Shown: in pieces, positions 47,801-57,722 of the stretch
Position numbering within the stretch: position 1 is the stretch's first letter
How the letters are laid out: every line of letters starts with the position of its first letter
Origin: Lineus longissimus
Taxonomy: Eukaryota; Nemertea; Pilidiophora; Heteronemertea; Lineidae
DNA: 64,000 bases
Assembly: GCF_910592395.1 (NCBI RefSeq)
Contig: NC_088309.1
Location: 23,996,599-24,060,598 of the forward strand
Reading direction: 5' to 3'
Notes under the pieces: generated by a model
Told to the model about the DNA's origin: nothing
Seen by the model: the letters and a program-made list of their open reading frames with translations, nothing else
Database searches by the model: none
Program-made: the position numbers and the translations under genes

Positions 47801-50800
47801 GTGAAAATAAAACTACCATTAAAATTTAGCAGTGTACAGTATCTTGGATTTCTAGTGTAATTACATTCAGAATAATTCTGTACTGTCGATTTTATAGATA
47901 TCCAATTTCAGTAAGTAATCATCTCTTTTCTTCATGTCTGTCATTTGAGACTCTGATCTCATCAAGTTTTCCTGTTGAAAATATGTGATCTTTATTCTGT
48001 TTCAGACTCCTAACTTTCACCACTGATAGTTGGCTGACCTTCGGCCTTGCCGCTGCCCTCTGTCTGAAGTATATCTTCCTTGACACCGACCCTGAAGCCG
48101 AAGCGCCAAAGATCGACTCCAGCAGCCAGACGGTCCTCACCGACAGTTGTGATGGTCGCAATGAAGCAGGTGATGCTGCAATGATGCCAGAGGCTGAGAC
48201 TGAATCAGGTAAGTTGATAGCATCAAAAGGACTGTCCAGTAGAAAAAGTGGTTAAGTTGGATGAAACCTGTCAGATTTCTTCGGCTTTGAACAGCCTGCT
48301 CCCACAGATCAGGTGTGCTGGTTCAGTGGACAGCTTCAAGGTTGTAGTAGAAACTTACCTTTATATTCATGTCATGGAATGTAGAGGATCTAAATAACTA
48401 ATTTGCAGACAAGACGTTCTTAAAATTTCTTGATGAAAATGATATTTTCTGACTAACAGAAACATGGTGTGCGGAACAAACTGACCACGTGGTTCATTTC
48501 GAAGGTTATGCAAGTTATGCATCTAATGCCACAGGATCAAAACGGGGGTTGACTTTGCTATTGAAATGAAAGTTGAATGCCTTTGGTCACCATATTCCAT
48601 CGTAAGCTTGAAAGTGAGACTGTTGTCAAGAAACGATGGAGTAGGCCAACGATAATGTAGACCAGCACAGGTTTGTTTGCGGTGAAAATTCAGAAGATTT
48701 GGTATCTAGATGAATACATCCAGGCCCACCTTTTAGGTCACGCCCATGCCCAGACACATACAGCGTACACGCAAATTTATCGAATTCATCCACGAATCTT
48801 TCGGAACTGGTTAGCGAATGAGAATGATATCAGGAATTCGTGGCCATACATGTACATGTACAATGGCTCAGGAACAGCAAATACTTAGCACAAGAGTGAT
48901 AAGTTCATATTCACCAATGAAAGTTATCAAAATTCTGTTCGGACAAATGCTTCACACAAGTCTCAGTCAATTATCGGTACTATTGAATCATCATTTTCCT
49001 GCTACTATTGTGCAGGATAACCAATTATGATCAAATTACATCAATAATCCCAGTCGAAAAGTCAATGACCTGTCCTGAACCCGGTTTTATTAGAGTAAAA
49101 ATTGACAACTCTGTTGGGCTTAGAAATTTTTCAAATCAGGCCTGTATCAGTCAGCGAGCTATGTGAGGAACTACTGTATGTGTATTTTTGCAAGCTCTTC
49201 GTACCACCAGATCGTTACCTTGCTCCGAGCCAACGATGTATTCCTTTGTCTCCTTCATGAATAGTAAGTGTGCAGAAGCCTTGCATAATTTGTCAGTTTT
49301 TCTATACAAGAGTAGGGGTAGGAGAATTGATCATTTATAAAAGTTTATTATCATTATTATTATTAGTATTATTATTATTATCATCATTATTACCTTTTAA
49401 ATGTTTTAGAATCGTTTTATATTGCAAAGCGCACATAAGTCTCTCTGGCACGTGTTGTGCTGCTTTAGCGCTTTATCATTATCAGCAGTTATATACTTAT
49501 TATGTCATGGTAAAACATCAGGCCACTTGGTCTGTGGACTGTTACCTCATTTTCATTGTACGTCAAAATTTTCGTGAGCGTATTTGCACTTTTCAGTCGG
49601 GGCTCAAATCACAAGGGCAATTCATGCGAAATAGTTTTAAAAACTTTTGGAAGTGACCCATTCAGATACCACTGAATATTAAATCGACATGAAAACTAAA
49701 AATGGTGTTTTCAATGCAGAATTGGTTCCTGTGGGGCATAATGCATCATTCATCATCGGTGACTATAGTGATGAGGACTCTGACAGCGTCGAGATGGAGA
49801 ACAAGGATACACAAACTGACGATTACGACCTGGAGGTAGCGCAGAATATGGTGGAGGCGGCCAAGAGGCCTCCGAGGAGTCTTGAGGAGTGTGTGAGAAT
49901 TCTCAAGGAAGCTGTAAGTTTTATACTCTGATTCTGCACTAGCTCGGTTAAGTCTTGGAAAAAATCAATTTCCTCTCAGAATGAAATACAAAGCAACAGA
50001 GTAGATGAGGTAATGCTACGGCCTCATTGTTTACCTGCTCTAGGCTCCCATTAGTGGACAGGGGGATACAGATCCCCTCTTTGGTTGGAACCTCAATCCA
50101 AGATGTCAGCATCCTCAATTGCAGATGTTGGCATCCTCAATTACCGATGTCAGCATCCTCAATTGCAGATGTTGGCATCCTCAATTACCGATGTCAGCAT
50201 CCTCAATTGCAGATGTCGGCATCCTCAATTGCAGATATTATCACATTATTTCAGATACTTGTAGACTTCCATTGCCTTTGTGGGCCATACTGTGTAGTGC
50301 TACTCTGGCAACTATGTTCCAGCCCTGATGTTGTCGCACAGATTGCAACTAGAACTGTTAATAGCTAGAGTTGCTATCAGCTGACATTTGACCCGACTTT
50401 GTCTAAATCTCTATTCATCAATCCTGTTCCAGGACGATTTGTCCGAGCTTTCTGACCAAGAAGTCCTGATGCTGGTGAAGAGTAAACACATTCCGTCGTA
50501 CAAGTTAGAAGCGACCCTCCAGCATCACGAGCGTGGTGTGGCAGTCAGGAGAAAACTAGTCAGTGAGGACCTCGAGAACGCAGACGCCATGAGGAATCTA
50601 CCGTACAGGAACTACGATTACAAATATGTAAGTTTCGAGAGGATAAAGATCTAGGAAAAGTCCATTTTCTCTCCTTACCATAACAGTAGGTGCTATGTTT
50701 TTGGGACATTTTGAAACTATCCTTTAGAGGTGCTATATGTTAGATGTCTACATGATAATGGTTGTGATGGCTCTATGAGCAAGGAATTGGAGAAATCTTA

Positions 50801-53800
50801 GGCTATTCATTTTGCCCTTCATAAAGGCTGCAGCAATTGCCGTGTTATGTTTCCACTACAAGTTTTCTGTAATGCTTTTTCTAACCCAGAAATTTTCTTA
50901 ATGTATAGGTTGAAGGAGCCTGCTGTGAAAATGTCATTGGGTACATGCCAGTCCCAGTTGGAGTTGCTGGTCCCCTCCTTTTAGATGGACACAAGTATAC
51001 TGTTCCCATGGCAACGACTGAGGGATGCCTCATTGCCAGCACAAACAGAGGCTGCAGAGCTCTTGCTGTGAGTTTTACCTTCTTACTCAATAATGATAAG
51101 GATTATGGCAGATTTTTCTACAGTGCTTTTGTACTGAAGAGCTTTACAACAACTGTCACTATTCGAGGTTTCCTCAGTGGCATGGTGCTGTAGCTAATTC
51201 AGGTTCACTTGAGCTTGACCTGTGAATGACAAACCTACAACTGGCCTTCTTAACCTGTACCACCAGGCTTTGGTTGGGCTTAATACGGTATCGCTTCAGC
51301 AAATTGGCCTTTGAAGATTATATATTATATATATATACATGTATCTTGCCTGAAGTGGCCCTACTGAAATTCCTTTGATGCTAATTTATTGTTGTTTTAA
51401 TGTTGAATGATTTGTTTTGTTTTTAGGTTAGTGGTGGAGTAAAGAGTTCTGTCATTGGAGATGGGATGTCCAGAGCTCCAGTTGTCAGACTGCCAAGTGC
51501 TAAGATGGCCAGGTAAAATTTGACATTTAAAGACATCGCAACAGTTTAACTCTTCAAGTATTCAGTGACATCAATGAAATTTATCAACAGAGAAGTCAGT
51601 AATGCACTAATTTAAACCCAATGGCTACCAGTGACCTTCCACATCTAAGGTTTCCCCATTGAAAATTTTTGAAACACATGTATCATGAATTGACAGTTAA
51701 GGAACAGCAAGAGTGTTAATAGTTCCCTTGAAAAAATTAACCTGGCAATTTTGTATAGTAATGCCAAAGGGGGGCCAACCACCTCAAGATGATTAGCATT
51801 CACACAAATAGGCCTTTATCAGCTAAATTTGCTAGAGCGCACTCTTTTTGTCAATGATGCAATAAAACTATTTTTCAGTGAGGTCAAGATATGGATTGAC
51901 GACCATGACAACTTTGCTTTGATAAAAGAGAGCTTTGATTCCACAAGTCGCTTTGCCCGTCTGAAGCGATGTCAAGTTGGCCAAGCCGGACGATTATTAT
52001 ATATTCGATTCGTTGCCAAGACTGGAGATGCTATGGGCATGAACATGTTATCAAAAGGTGCTGAGAAGGCTCTTCTGAAACTACAAGAAACCTTTCCTGA
52101 CATGGAGATTCTGAGTTTGAGTGGGAACTACTGTATTGATAAGAAGCCATCTGCTATCAACTGGTAAGATGTTAATCCTTATAATAATGTATGATAAAAT
52201 ACATGTGGGGTTCAAATATGATTGAATCAAGCTGAACCAAAGTTACCTTGAGTTACATGCAAGCTCTTGGTAAACGTATTTTGGACAATTTTGGTGTTTA
52301 GTTTTGCGTGATTTCCATATGTAATGCAGCAGCTGTCTTGCCTTGAGGCAGGATCATAGGGACTTCGGAGGGCACTAATGCTGACCTGAATGTGTTTGTT
52401 TTACAACCGTCTCAATTGATATTTCAGGATTGAAGGCCGAGGCAAGTCAGTCGTTGTTGAAGGGGTCATATCTGCTGCTATTGTCAAATCTGTCTTAAAG
52501 ACATCCGTCCATGCACTTGTTGACCTAAACATCAGCAAGAATCTGATTGGTTCAGCCATGGCGGGCAGCATTGGTGGGTTCAATGCTCATGCCGCTAATA
52601 TCGTCACTGCCATCTACATAGCAACAGGACAGGTGAGTTGATTATCGTTGATGGATATTTCCTTTAACTTCTGTTCTAAGCATATTTTTTCAGCAGAATG
52701 CTTAAAATCAAAACTTTTTAGGCTGAAAATCTGAAGTTGTAATCCTGAAACATTTTGAGGACTTTGACTAAATGACAAAAAATTTTTATGAAAATATCAT
52801 CAGTCAGTGAAATAGAGATTTTAATCTCATCAGATGGCATCAGCCTACTTGAACGTGCAGAAGGGACCTTCTCATTTAAGTGAGTTAGAACTTTGAATAG
52901 AAGAAGAAATTCAGAAGGAGGAGTATAAAGAATCATTCCCATTGTTGAGGAGCTGTAACTTGGTCTAACTGTGAGAAAACTCTTAACCACCGATTGACTT
53001 TTCAGGACCCTGCTCAGAACGTAGCTAGCTCATCCTGTATGACATTAATGGAGGCCACAGGTCATGACAATGAAGATTTGTTCATCAGTTGCACCATGCC
53101 ATCATTGGAGCTTGGAACAGTTGGTGGTGGTACCATTTTACCCCCTCAGTCAGCTTGCCTTGAGGTAAGATTTTCATTTGGCCTGGTCTTGTGTGTGTTC
53201 AACGGTTATAAAGCTTAGTTACATAGATCAGTCTTGAGTATGAAGTCAACTTTAACTGGTCACTCATGCCCACTCAGAGTTTGGGTGTCAGGTTCACTTC
53301 CCCTGGCCACACCTCTGTCGTTCTCATAACTGTGCCTATGTCTTCACTGATACAAAAAATCTGTTACTGTTGACTTTACATTTATACAGCAGCTATAGGC
53401 GTTGTGCTATGAGGAAAAAGGTACCCAAAATTAGTGAGGAAGATTGGACTTTGGGTTACTTCTAGTTCAGATTAGGCAAATTTGGTGCACCAGTTGGCCA
53501 TCATAGCTTCCATTTGGTTGTATTGTCACTATGGCTCAAACCCTTGGATATGACTGATTATTATCCTGTGTAAGTTTTTTGCGATACTTATGGGCTGTTG
53601 ATTTCATTTCAGATGCTTGGTGTGCGTGGGGCTCACCCGGACAATCCAGGGCAAAATGCCACTCAGCTGGCTAAAATTGTATGTGCCACAGTCATGGCTG
53701 GGGAACTGTCTCTCATGTCTGCCTTGGCTGCTGGTCATCTGGTAAAGAGTCATCTTCGTCACAACAGGTAAGTAGAATTGCAAGGTAACTGTACCTTGCA

Positions 53801-54389
53801 CCTGGCTACCAGGTGGTAAATGACAATGACAAATGCAAAACTATCCTTGCTTTGAAAGTTTGAAAATATGATCATTTCCCTAAGCAAATGTGCAAAAAAT
53901 CTAGAATTCAGTAAGAAAGTGAATGTGGAGAGATGTTCCTGAATGTGACATCCAGAAGAAACTGTTCTTCATTAATTGGCTGAATTATCTTCCCATTTTC
54001 AGATCATCTCTTGTGACAAGTACACCTTGGGTTTCCTGGAGTTACGGGTAACTGTTGTGTTGTACCATCTGTGTTGTAAATCTTTACCAATCAATTCCAG
54101 GTCAAACTTGGGTATGCCTTCACCGATGCCATCACCCGTTCCATCGCCACGTTCCTCGCCCCCGACATCACCAATCACGACTATCAAAGAAGGCCGAGAA
54201 TTGCAGTCGCCAATCAGCCACATCAGGGAAACACTGCTCAGTTCGCGGCCCCCGCGCCTCACAGTGAGACGAGCATCGTCACCTCCACAGATAGGAACGC
54301 ATCTGCTAAGCAAAGACACTGTTCGGGTGGAAGCAAGGAAAAAATCTGCAGAAAAAGAGCCAGGAACCTGCACTTTTAATGCTTCATAG
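41747..54389 (+). CDS. HMGCR: HMG-CoA reductase, complete
   Basis: Eighteen coding exons: 41747-41830, 42241-42429, 42728-42839, 43052-43139, 43690-43774, 44158-44263, 44647-44882, 45327-45481, 48006-48208, 49720-49913, 50433-50627, 50909-51067, 51427-51512, 51879-52163, 52428-52632, 53006-53164, 53613-53767 and 54101-54389. All junctions are GT-AG and in phase, giving 994 residues (human 888). The enzyme reduces HMG-CoA to mevalonate with NADPH and is the committed step to sterols and isoprenoids in the ER membrane. The N-terminal membrane domain holds a sterol-sensing domain ([15 protein letters not shown]). The catalytic domain has [23 protein letters not shown] and GTVGGGT. Catalytic E587, K719, D795 and H894 correspond to human E559, K691, D767 and H866 at a constant offset of 28. 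Extra parts are an N-terminal extension of 36 residues and a tail about 78 residues longer. No damage is seen. Confidence 0.97.
44883..48005. other. HMGCR introns 7 and 8 (around exon 45327-45481)
   Basis: Intron 8 (45482-48005) is 2.5 kb with no further exon seen. A segment of about 37 bp at 45980 (TCAGGCCACTTGATCTGTGG, then ACTGTTACTTCATTTTT) recurs at 49518 in intron 9, so both introns carry copies of one dispersed repeat. Confidence 0.5.
48372..48650 (+). pseudogene. Non-LTR retrotransposon endonuclease relic
   Basis: Inside HMGCR intron 9, a frame reads SWNVEDLNN, stop, [16 protein letters not shown], stop, [14 protein letters not shown], and after a frameshift [19 protein letters not shown] and LTETW are characteristic of the apurinic-type endonuclease domain of LINE elements. 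At least two stops and one frameshift show it is dead. The reverse transcriptase part is not visible. Confidence 0.75.
49347..49392. repeat. (ATT)n microsatellite
   Basis: Imperfect TAT/TCA trinucleotide run in HMGCR intron 9. Confidence 0.85.
50101..50240. repeat. 22-bp tandem repeat in HMGCR intron 10
   Basis: About six units of GATGTCAGCATCCTCAATTG with CA or AC endings, alternating as a 44-bp higher-order unit. It lies between exons 49720-49913 and 50433-50627. Confidence 0.9.
53783..53825 (+). repeat. Left arm of inverted repeat around the HMGCR last exon
   Basis: Forty-three bases centred on CACCTGGCTACCAGGTGGTA match the reverse complement of 56313-56355 with 3 differences. It lies in intron 17, 16 bp after the donor. 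Confidence 0.8.
54101..54389 (+). CDS. HMGCR: HMGCR last exon, Ser/Pro-rich tail
   Basis: It completes the RS pair that aligns with the human AMPK site (S872, here S900 at 54102-54104), with Leu at -5, Arg/His at -4/-3 and Met at +4. Repeated SP dipeptides follow ([17 protein letters not shown]), then about 60 basic and serine-rich residues to the stop at 54389. Human HMGCR ends only 16 residues after the AMPK serine. Confidence 0.88.
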
Positions 54390-55936
54390 AATTGGAGAAG
54401 TGACTGTCGGCATAATGTGCTAGTGGCATAGACATTTCATATGAACTGTGATAAATTCTTTAATCCCATGGCCAAGGTCCATGTTAAAGGCCCAGGGTCA
54501 AAGGCTTAGTATTTCTGTATACCCGGTACTGTAATCCATGAAATGTTTGCAATTTTGGTCATCATGATTTCTAATATCATGGCATATTAAGAGGTGAAAT
54601 GCAGAAGTGCAGTGGAATAGTTTGCTCACTCAACAAAGGTTGGGTGTCTTCTGGAAATCATTGACAGTGACAGTACAGCTGAACATCTCCTTAGCAAACA
54701 CCTGTGTTAGCAGGACACTCTCTATTAGGACGCTTGATTTGGTCCCACATTGGGCATTTCCATTCATTTCAACCTCTATTATCAGGACACATCTCTTTCA
54801 AGGACATGTTTTGTTAGTTCGAACAGTGTCCCTAATTTAGAGGTTCTACTGTACAATGTCACTGGATGGTATTTTCAAACGCTGAGTGATTAAAGAGCGA
54901 TTTGCTTGAATCCTTTCACCTACATGTTTGGCTAGAAATAATCATCTGTGAAGAAATGCAAGTAAAATATGCCTTTGTTTAAGATGTTTAAGTAAATCAT
55001 GTATTCTATAGTGATGCCACTTTCTTTTTTGATTGATGGTATTAAAGAGAAGGATGACAGTTTTCCCCTTGCTAATGTTAAAACTGGTGGAATTGTGTAT
55101 TGATTTCATTCATGATGAAACTGTGAGGGGATTTCTGCTATTATACAGATAAGTTGTAACTTACAAGTATCATATACATTTGTGTGCTGGCTATGTTAAT
55201 TGAATCGATATCTACTTAATTAATAAGCTCGTACGTGACCGATAGTAAATCAAAGGTGACAATACATATTTAGTTGTGTAGTTGTCTTTCCCATGCCCAA
55301 TGCCCTGGGTGAGATTTCGAGGCAGAATGTGTATGTCAAAGAATACAGCTACCAACTGTGTGTCTCTTTTTCAGGAATGACCGTAGGGCTTGCATTATTA
55401 CTGTGCTGTGATTAAATAATGTTACACTGTTTTCTGATTGGTGAGTTGGCCCTGTAAATGATGTATCAAGGTTCTGGGCTTCAAGTTTCGACTACTGGGG
55501 GGGGGGGGGGGCATCTTGAGCCATCTATGGAGATGAGATAAGAATTTGATGACGTACAGACTTGTCAGTTGACCAAAGCATTTGTAATCCTCAAGTATTC
55601 TACAAATATGCATTTTTTTGTAACACTAAAAATCAGCTGAACTTTTAAATTGGTAATTGGACTATTGAAATACATACAGGTATTGTATAGCCAGTGTACG
55701 CATGTCCGTCTGATTCGGAATTGTTGACATGTGTGATGTTGTTGAATAGAAAGTACAACATTTTTGCGAAATGCATTGCTCGGAAACTTAGAACTACAGT
55801 ACCCGGTACATTGTATATCTGATGGAATCGCAAAATTATTTTGACACTGCTCAAACTTTGAGCTCTAACTTCAGTATGTAGTTGTGGACATCTGCAGAAT
55901 TTCTGCAGTATATTGAAGGAAAAAAAGAAAATAAAT

Positions 55937-56091
55937 ACAGTAGAACTTGGTAGGCACCGACACGTGATGGCCTGTGTTATTGATGGTGCAATGATTACAT
56001 GAATCAGTTGTATTTGATGTGATCTAACATTGGTTGCCTGATAAGGTGTCATCCTCAAGGAGGTATCTAAAAGGGAGAAAGGTTCTACTGT
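55937..56091. mobile_element. Short MITE-like element (155 bp)
   Basis: Inverted ends ACAGTAGAAC (55937-55946) and GTTCTACTGT (56082-56091) enclose non-coding sequence. AATAAA overlaps the left edge (55930-55935). The GGTTCTACTGTA end also appears at about 54840 and, diverged, near 32250. Confidence 0.6.
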
Positions 56092-56312
56092 TCTTATTAC
56101 ATCTTACTAATTATATCTTGATTCAAATCTCAAAAACGAAGAATCAGTGTTGTCAGGTATCATTTTAATGTGTCTGCAATCAGTGCCAAAGAGTAAACTT
56201 GCATTAGATTAATTGGGGTCAAGCATCCAAAACTTCTGTACCTGAACTGAACTGAACACTACCGGGTTCATCTAGCTTGGGTAACAAGTGTAGATTCAAG
56301 TGCATTTATTAC

Positions 56313-56355
56313 TGTCATTTACCACCTGGTAGCCAGGTACAAGGTATGGTTACCT
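56313..56355 (-). repeat. Right arm of inverted repeat around the HMGCR last exon
   Basis: Reverse complement of 53783-53825 with 3 mismatches in 43 bases. Together the arms bracket the last coding exon and any 3' UTR shorter than about 1.9 kb. Confidence 0.8.
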
Positions 56356-56721
56356 GGCAATTATTACTTCTTCTGAACTAGATGTCTTGAGAGTTGTTGG
56401 CGGCTTTGAAACAGTGCCCAAACATTGCACTTCTAGCTGTGTCATAGAAATGCAAGGAAATATCCTTGTGAAGTACTGCTTATTGATCAGGTACAACTGT
56501 ACATTTATGTAATTTTGTATGCTAATGTGATTCTATTTATGAAAGAGGTGTAAACACCGTAAATAACAATCTTTATGAATGAAACTTTATTTATTGACTT
56601 CTTTTATTGTGCATTACATGTGGAACCAAGCAATCAAATCTGCCATTCCTGTTGGCAAAAAGCTGTCAGATTTAACAGATGAGAAAACAGTTCGTTTTCA
56701 AGTAGCGGTGCAAGCTTCAAG

Positions 56722-56940
56722 ATGGGGTGGTTGTTCCTCTCCTGAGACCACTTAGTGACTTGACCAAGCTTCAAGATGAGATGGTTGTACCTCTCCTGAG
56801 ACCACTTAGTGACTTAGCCAAGCTTCAAGATGAGATTGTTGTGCCTGTCTTGAGAGCACTTAGTGACTTAGCTAAGCTTCAAGATGAGATGGTTGTGCCT
56901 GACTTGAGAGCACTTGGTGACTTAGGCAGCTTCAAGATGG
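56722..56940 (+). repeat. 54-bp tandem repeat, 4 copies
   Basis: Units of GTACCTCTCCTGAGACCACT, then TAGTGACTTAGCCAAGCTTC, then AAGATGAGATGGTT. The period is a multiple of three, so an 18-residue repeat frame (VVPLLRPLSDLAKLQDEM) stays open for 72 codons. It lies about 780 bp upstream of CERT1. No other sign of coding. Confidence 0.85.
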
Positions 56941-57549
56941 GGTGACAGTGAATGAAGACATTCCCCTCATTGCCATAGGACAAGGACCAAACTGTCTTGG
57001 CAAATTGCTTGGATAGAAGACCTTATCTACTTTGTAAACCTGAAGGTCCAGTGAGCAGGAGCCGTGAGCTGAAGACACCAGCTTTACTGGCCCCCGAGCT
57101 AAAGAACTGGCCTCGACAGCAAATCACTTGGAAGACATGACAAACAGTCTTTCCACTGGAAGAAGCCAAGGCATTCTGCATACAGCAGTCAAGCGGAGGA
57201 ACACAGTAGTCGTGTAGGTTGTGCTTTCTCCTTAAAACATTACCTCACACTAAGGGGAAGGCAAGGAAGAGTGGATCATCGACCCAAATCACTTCAAGTT
57301 GCAGGTCATAGGGGCCTACAACAGAAAAAAATTAAAGTACCAATAACTCTGATTTAGATTTTATGGTTTTATTTTGTTGAAATATGTTGAAATATGAAAA
57401 TATACATCGAACATCAGATTCTCTGCACTTTGCCTTGGCAGTGTGAGGGCCCAGCATTGTATCCAGAGTAGGGAGACTTTCCCTTTAATATTATTTGAGA
57501 TATTTTTGTAGTTAATCTGCAGATCAACAGGTGCGCTGATTGTTGTGAA

Positions 57550-57722
57550 TTGACCAATCACAGCACCTGTTAAATTACATCACGAGAATGGTATACAGCC
57601 AAGATGGCGAATGCTGATTACAAGTGTCAATTTATTTCCTTATAGAAACGTGTGTGGGGGATTAAATCGTGGCAGGAATACGCCGGAAACTATCTAGGTT
57701 GTTAGATACCAACCGAAAGACA
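57550..57722 (+). promoter_or_regulatory. CERT1 proximal promoter and 5' UTR
   Basis: A CCAAT box lies in TGACCAATCA (57554-57558), and AAGATGGCGA at 57601-57610 resembles a YY1 activator site. There is no TATA box. The ATG inside the YY1-like site opens a 13-codon upstream frame (57603-57644, MANADYKCQFISL then stop) ahead of the main start. Confidence 0.45.

Larger units (their letters stand above)
54390..57600. other. HMGCR 3' UTR and HMGCR-CERT1 intergenic region
   Basis: Possible polyadenylation signals are ATTAAA at 55041-55046 and AATAAA at 55930-55935. A dispersed repeat lies at 54690-54855 (CTATTAGGACGC, ending GAGGTTCTACTGTA). A 15-G run is at 55497-55511. No additional gene is seen, so the two genes are direct neighbours about 3.3 kb apart between coding regions. 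Confidence 0.55.

Noticed and set aside
57669-57722. Upstream start for CERT1 at 57669
   Set aside because: The codon is GTG. The first ATG in this frame is 57723 and gives a start similar to human CERT.
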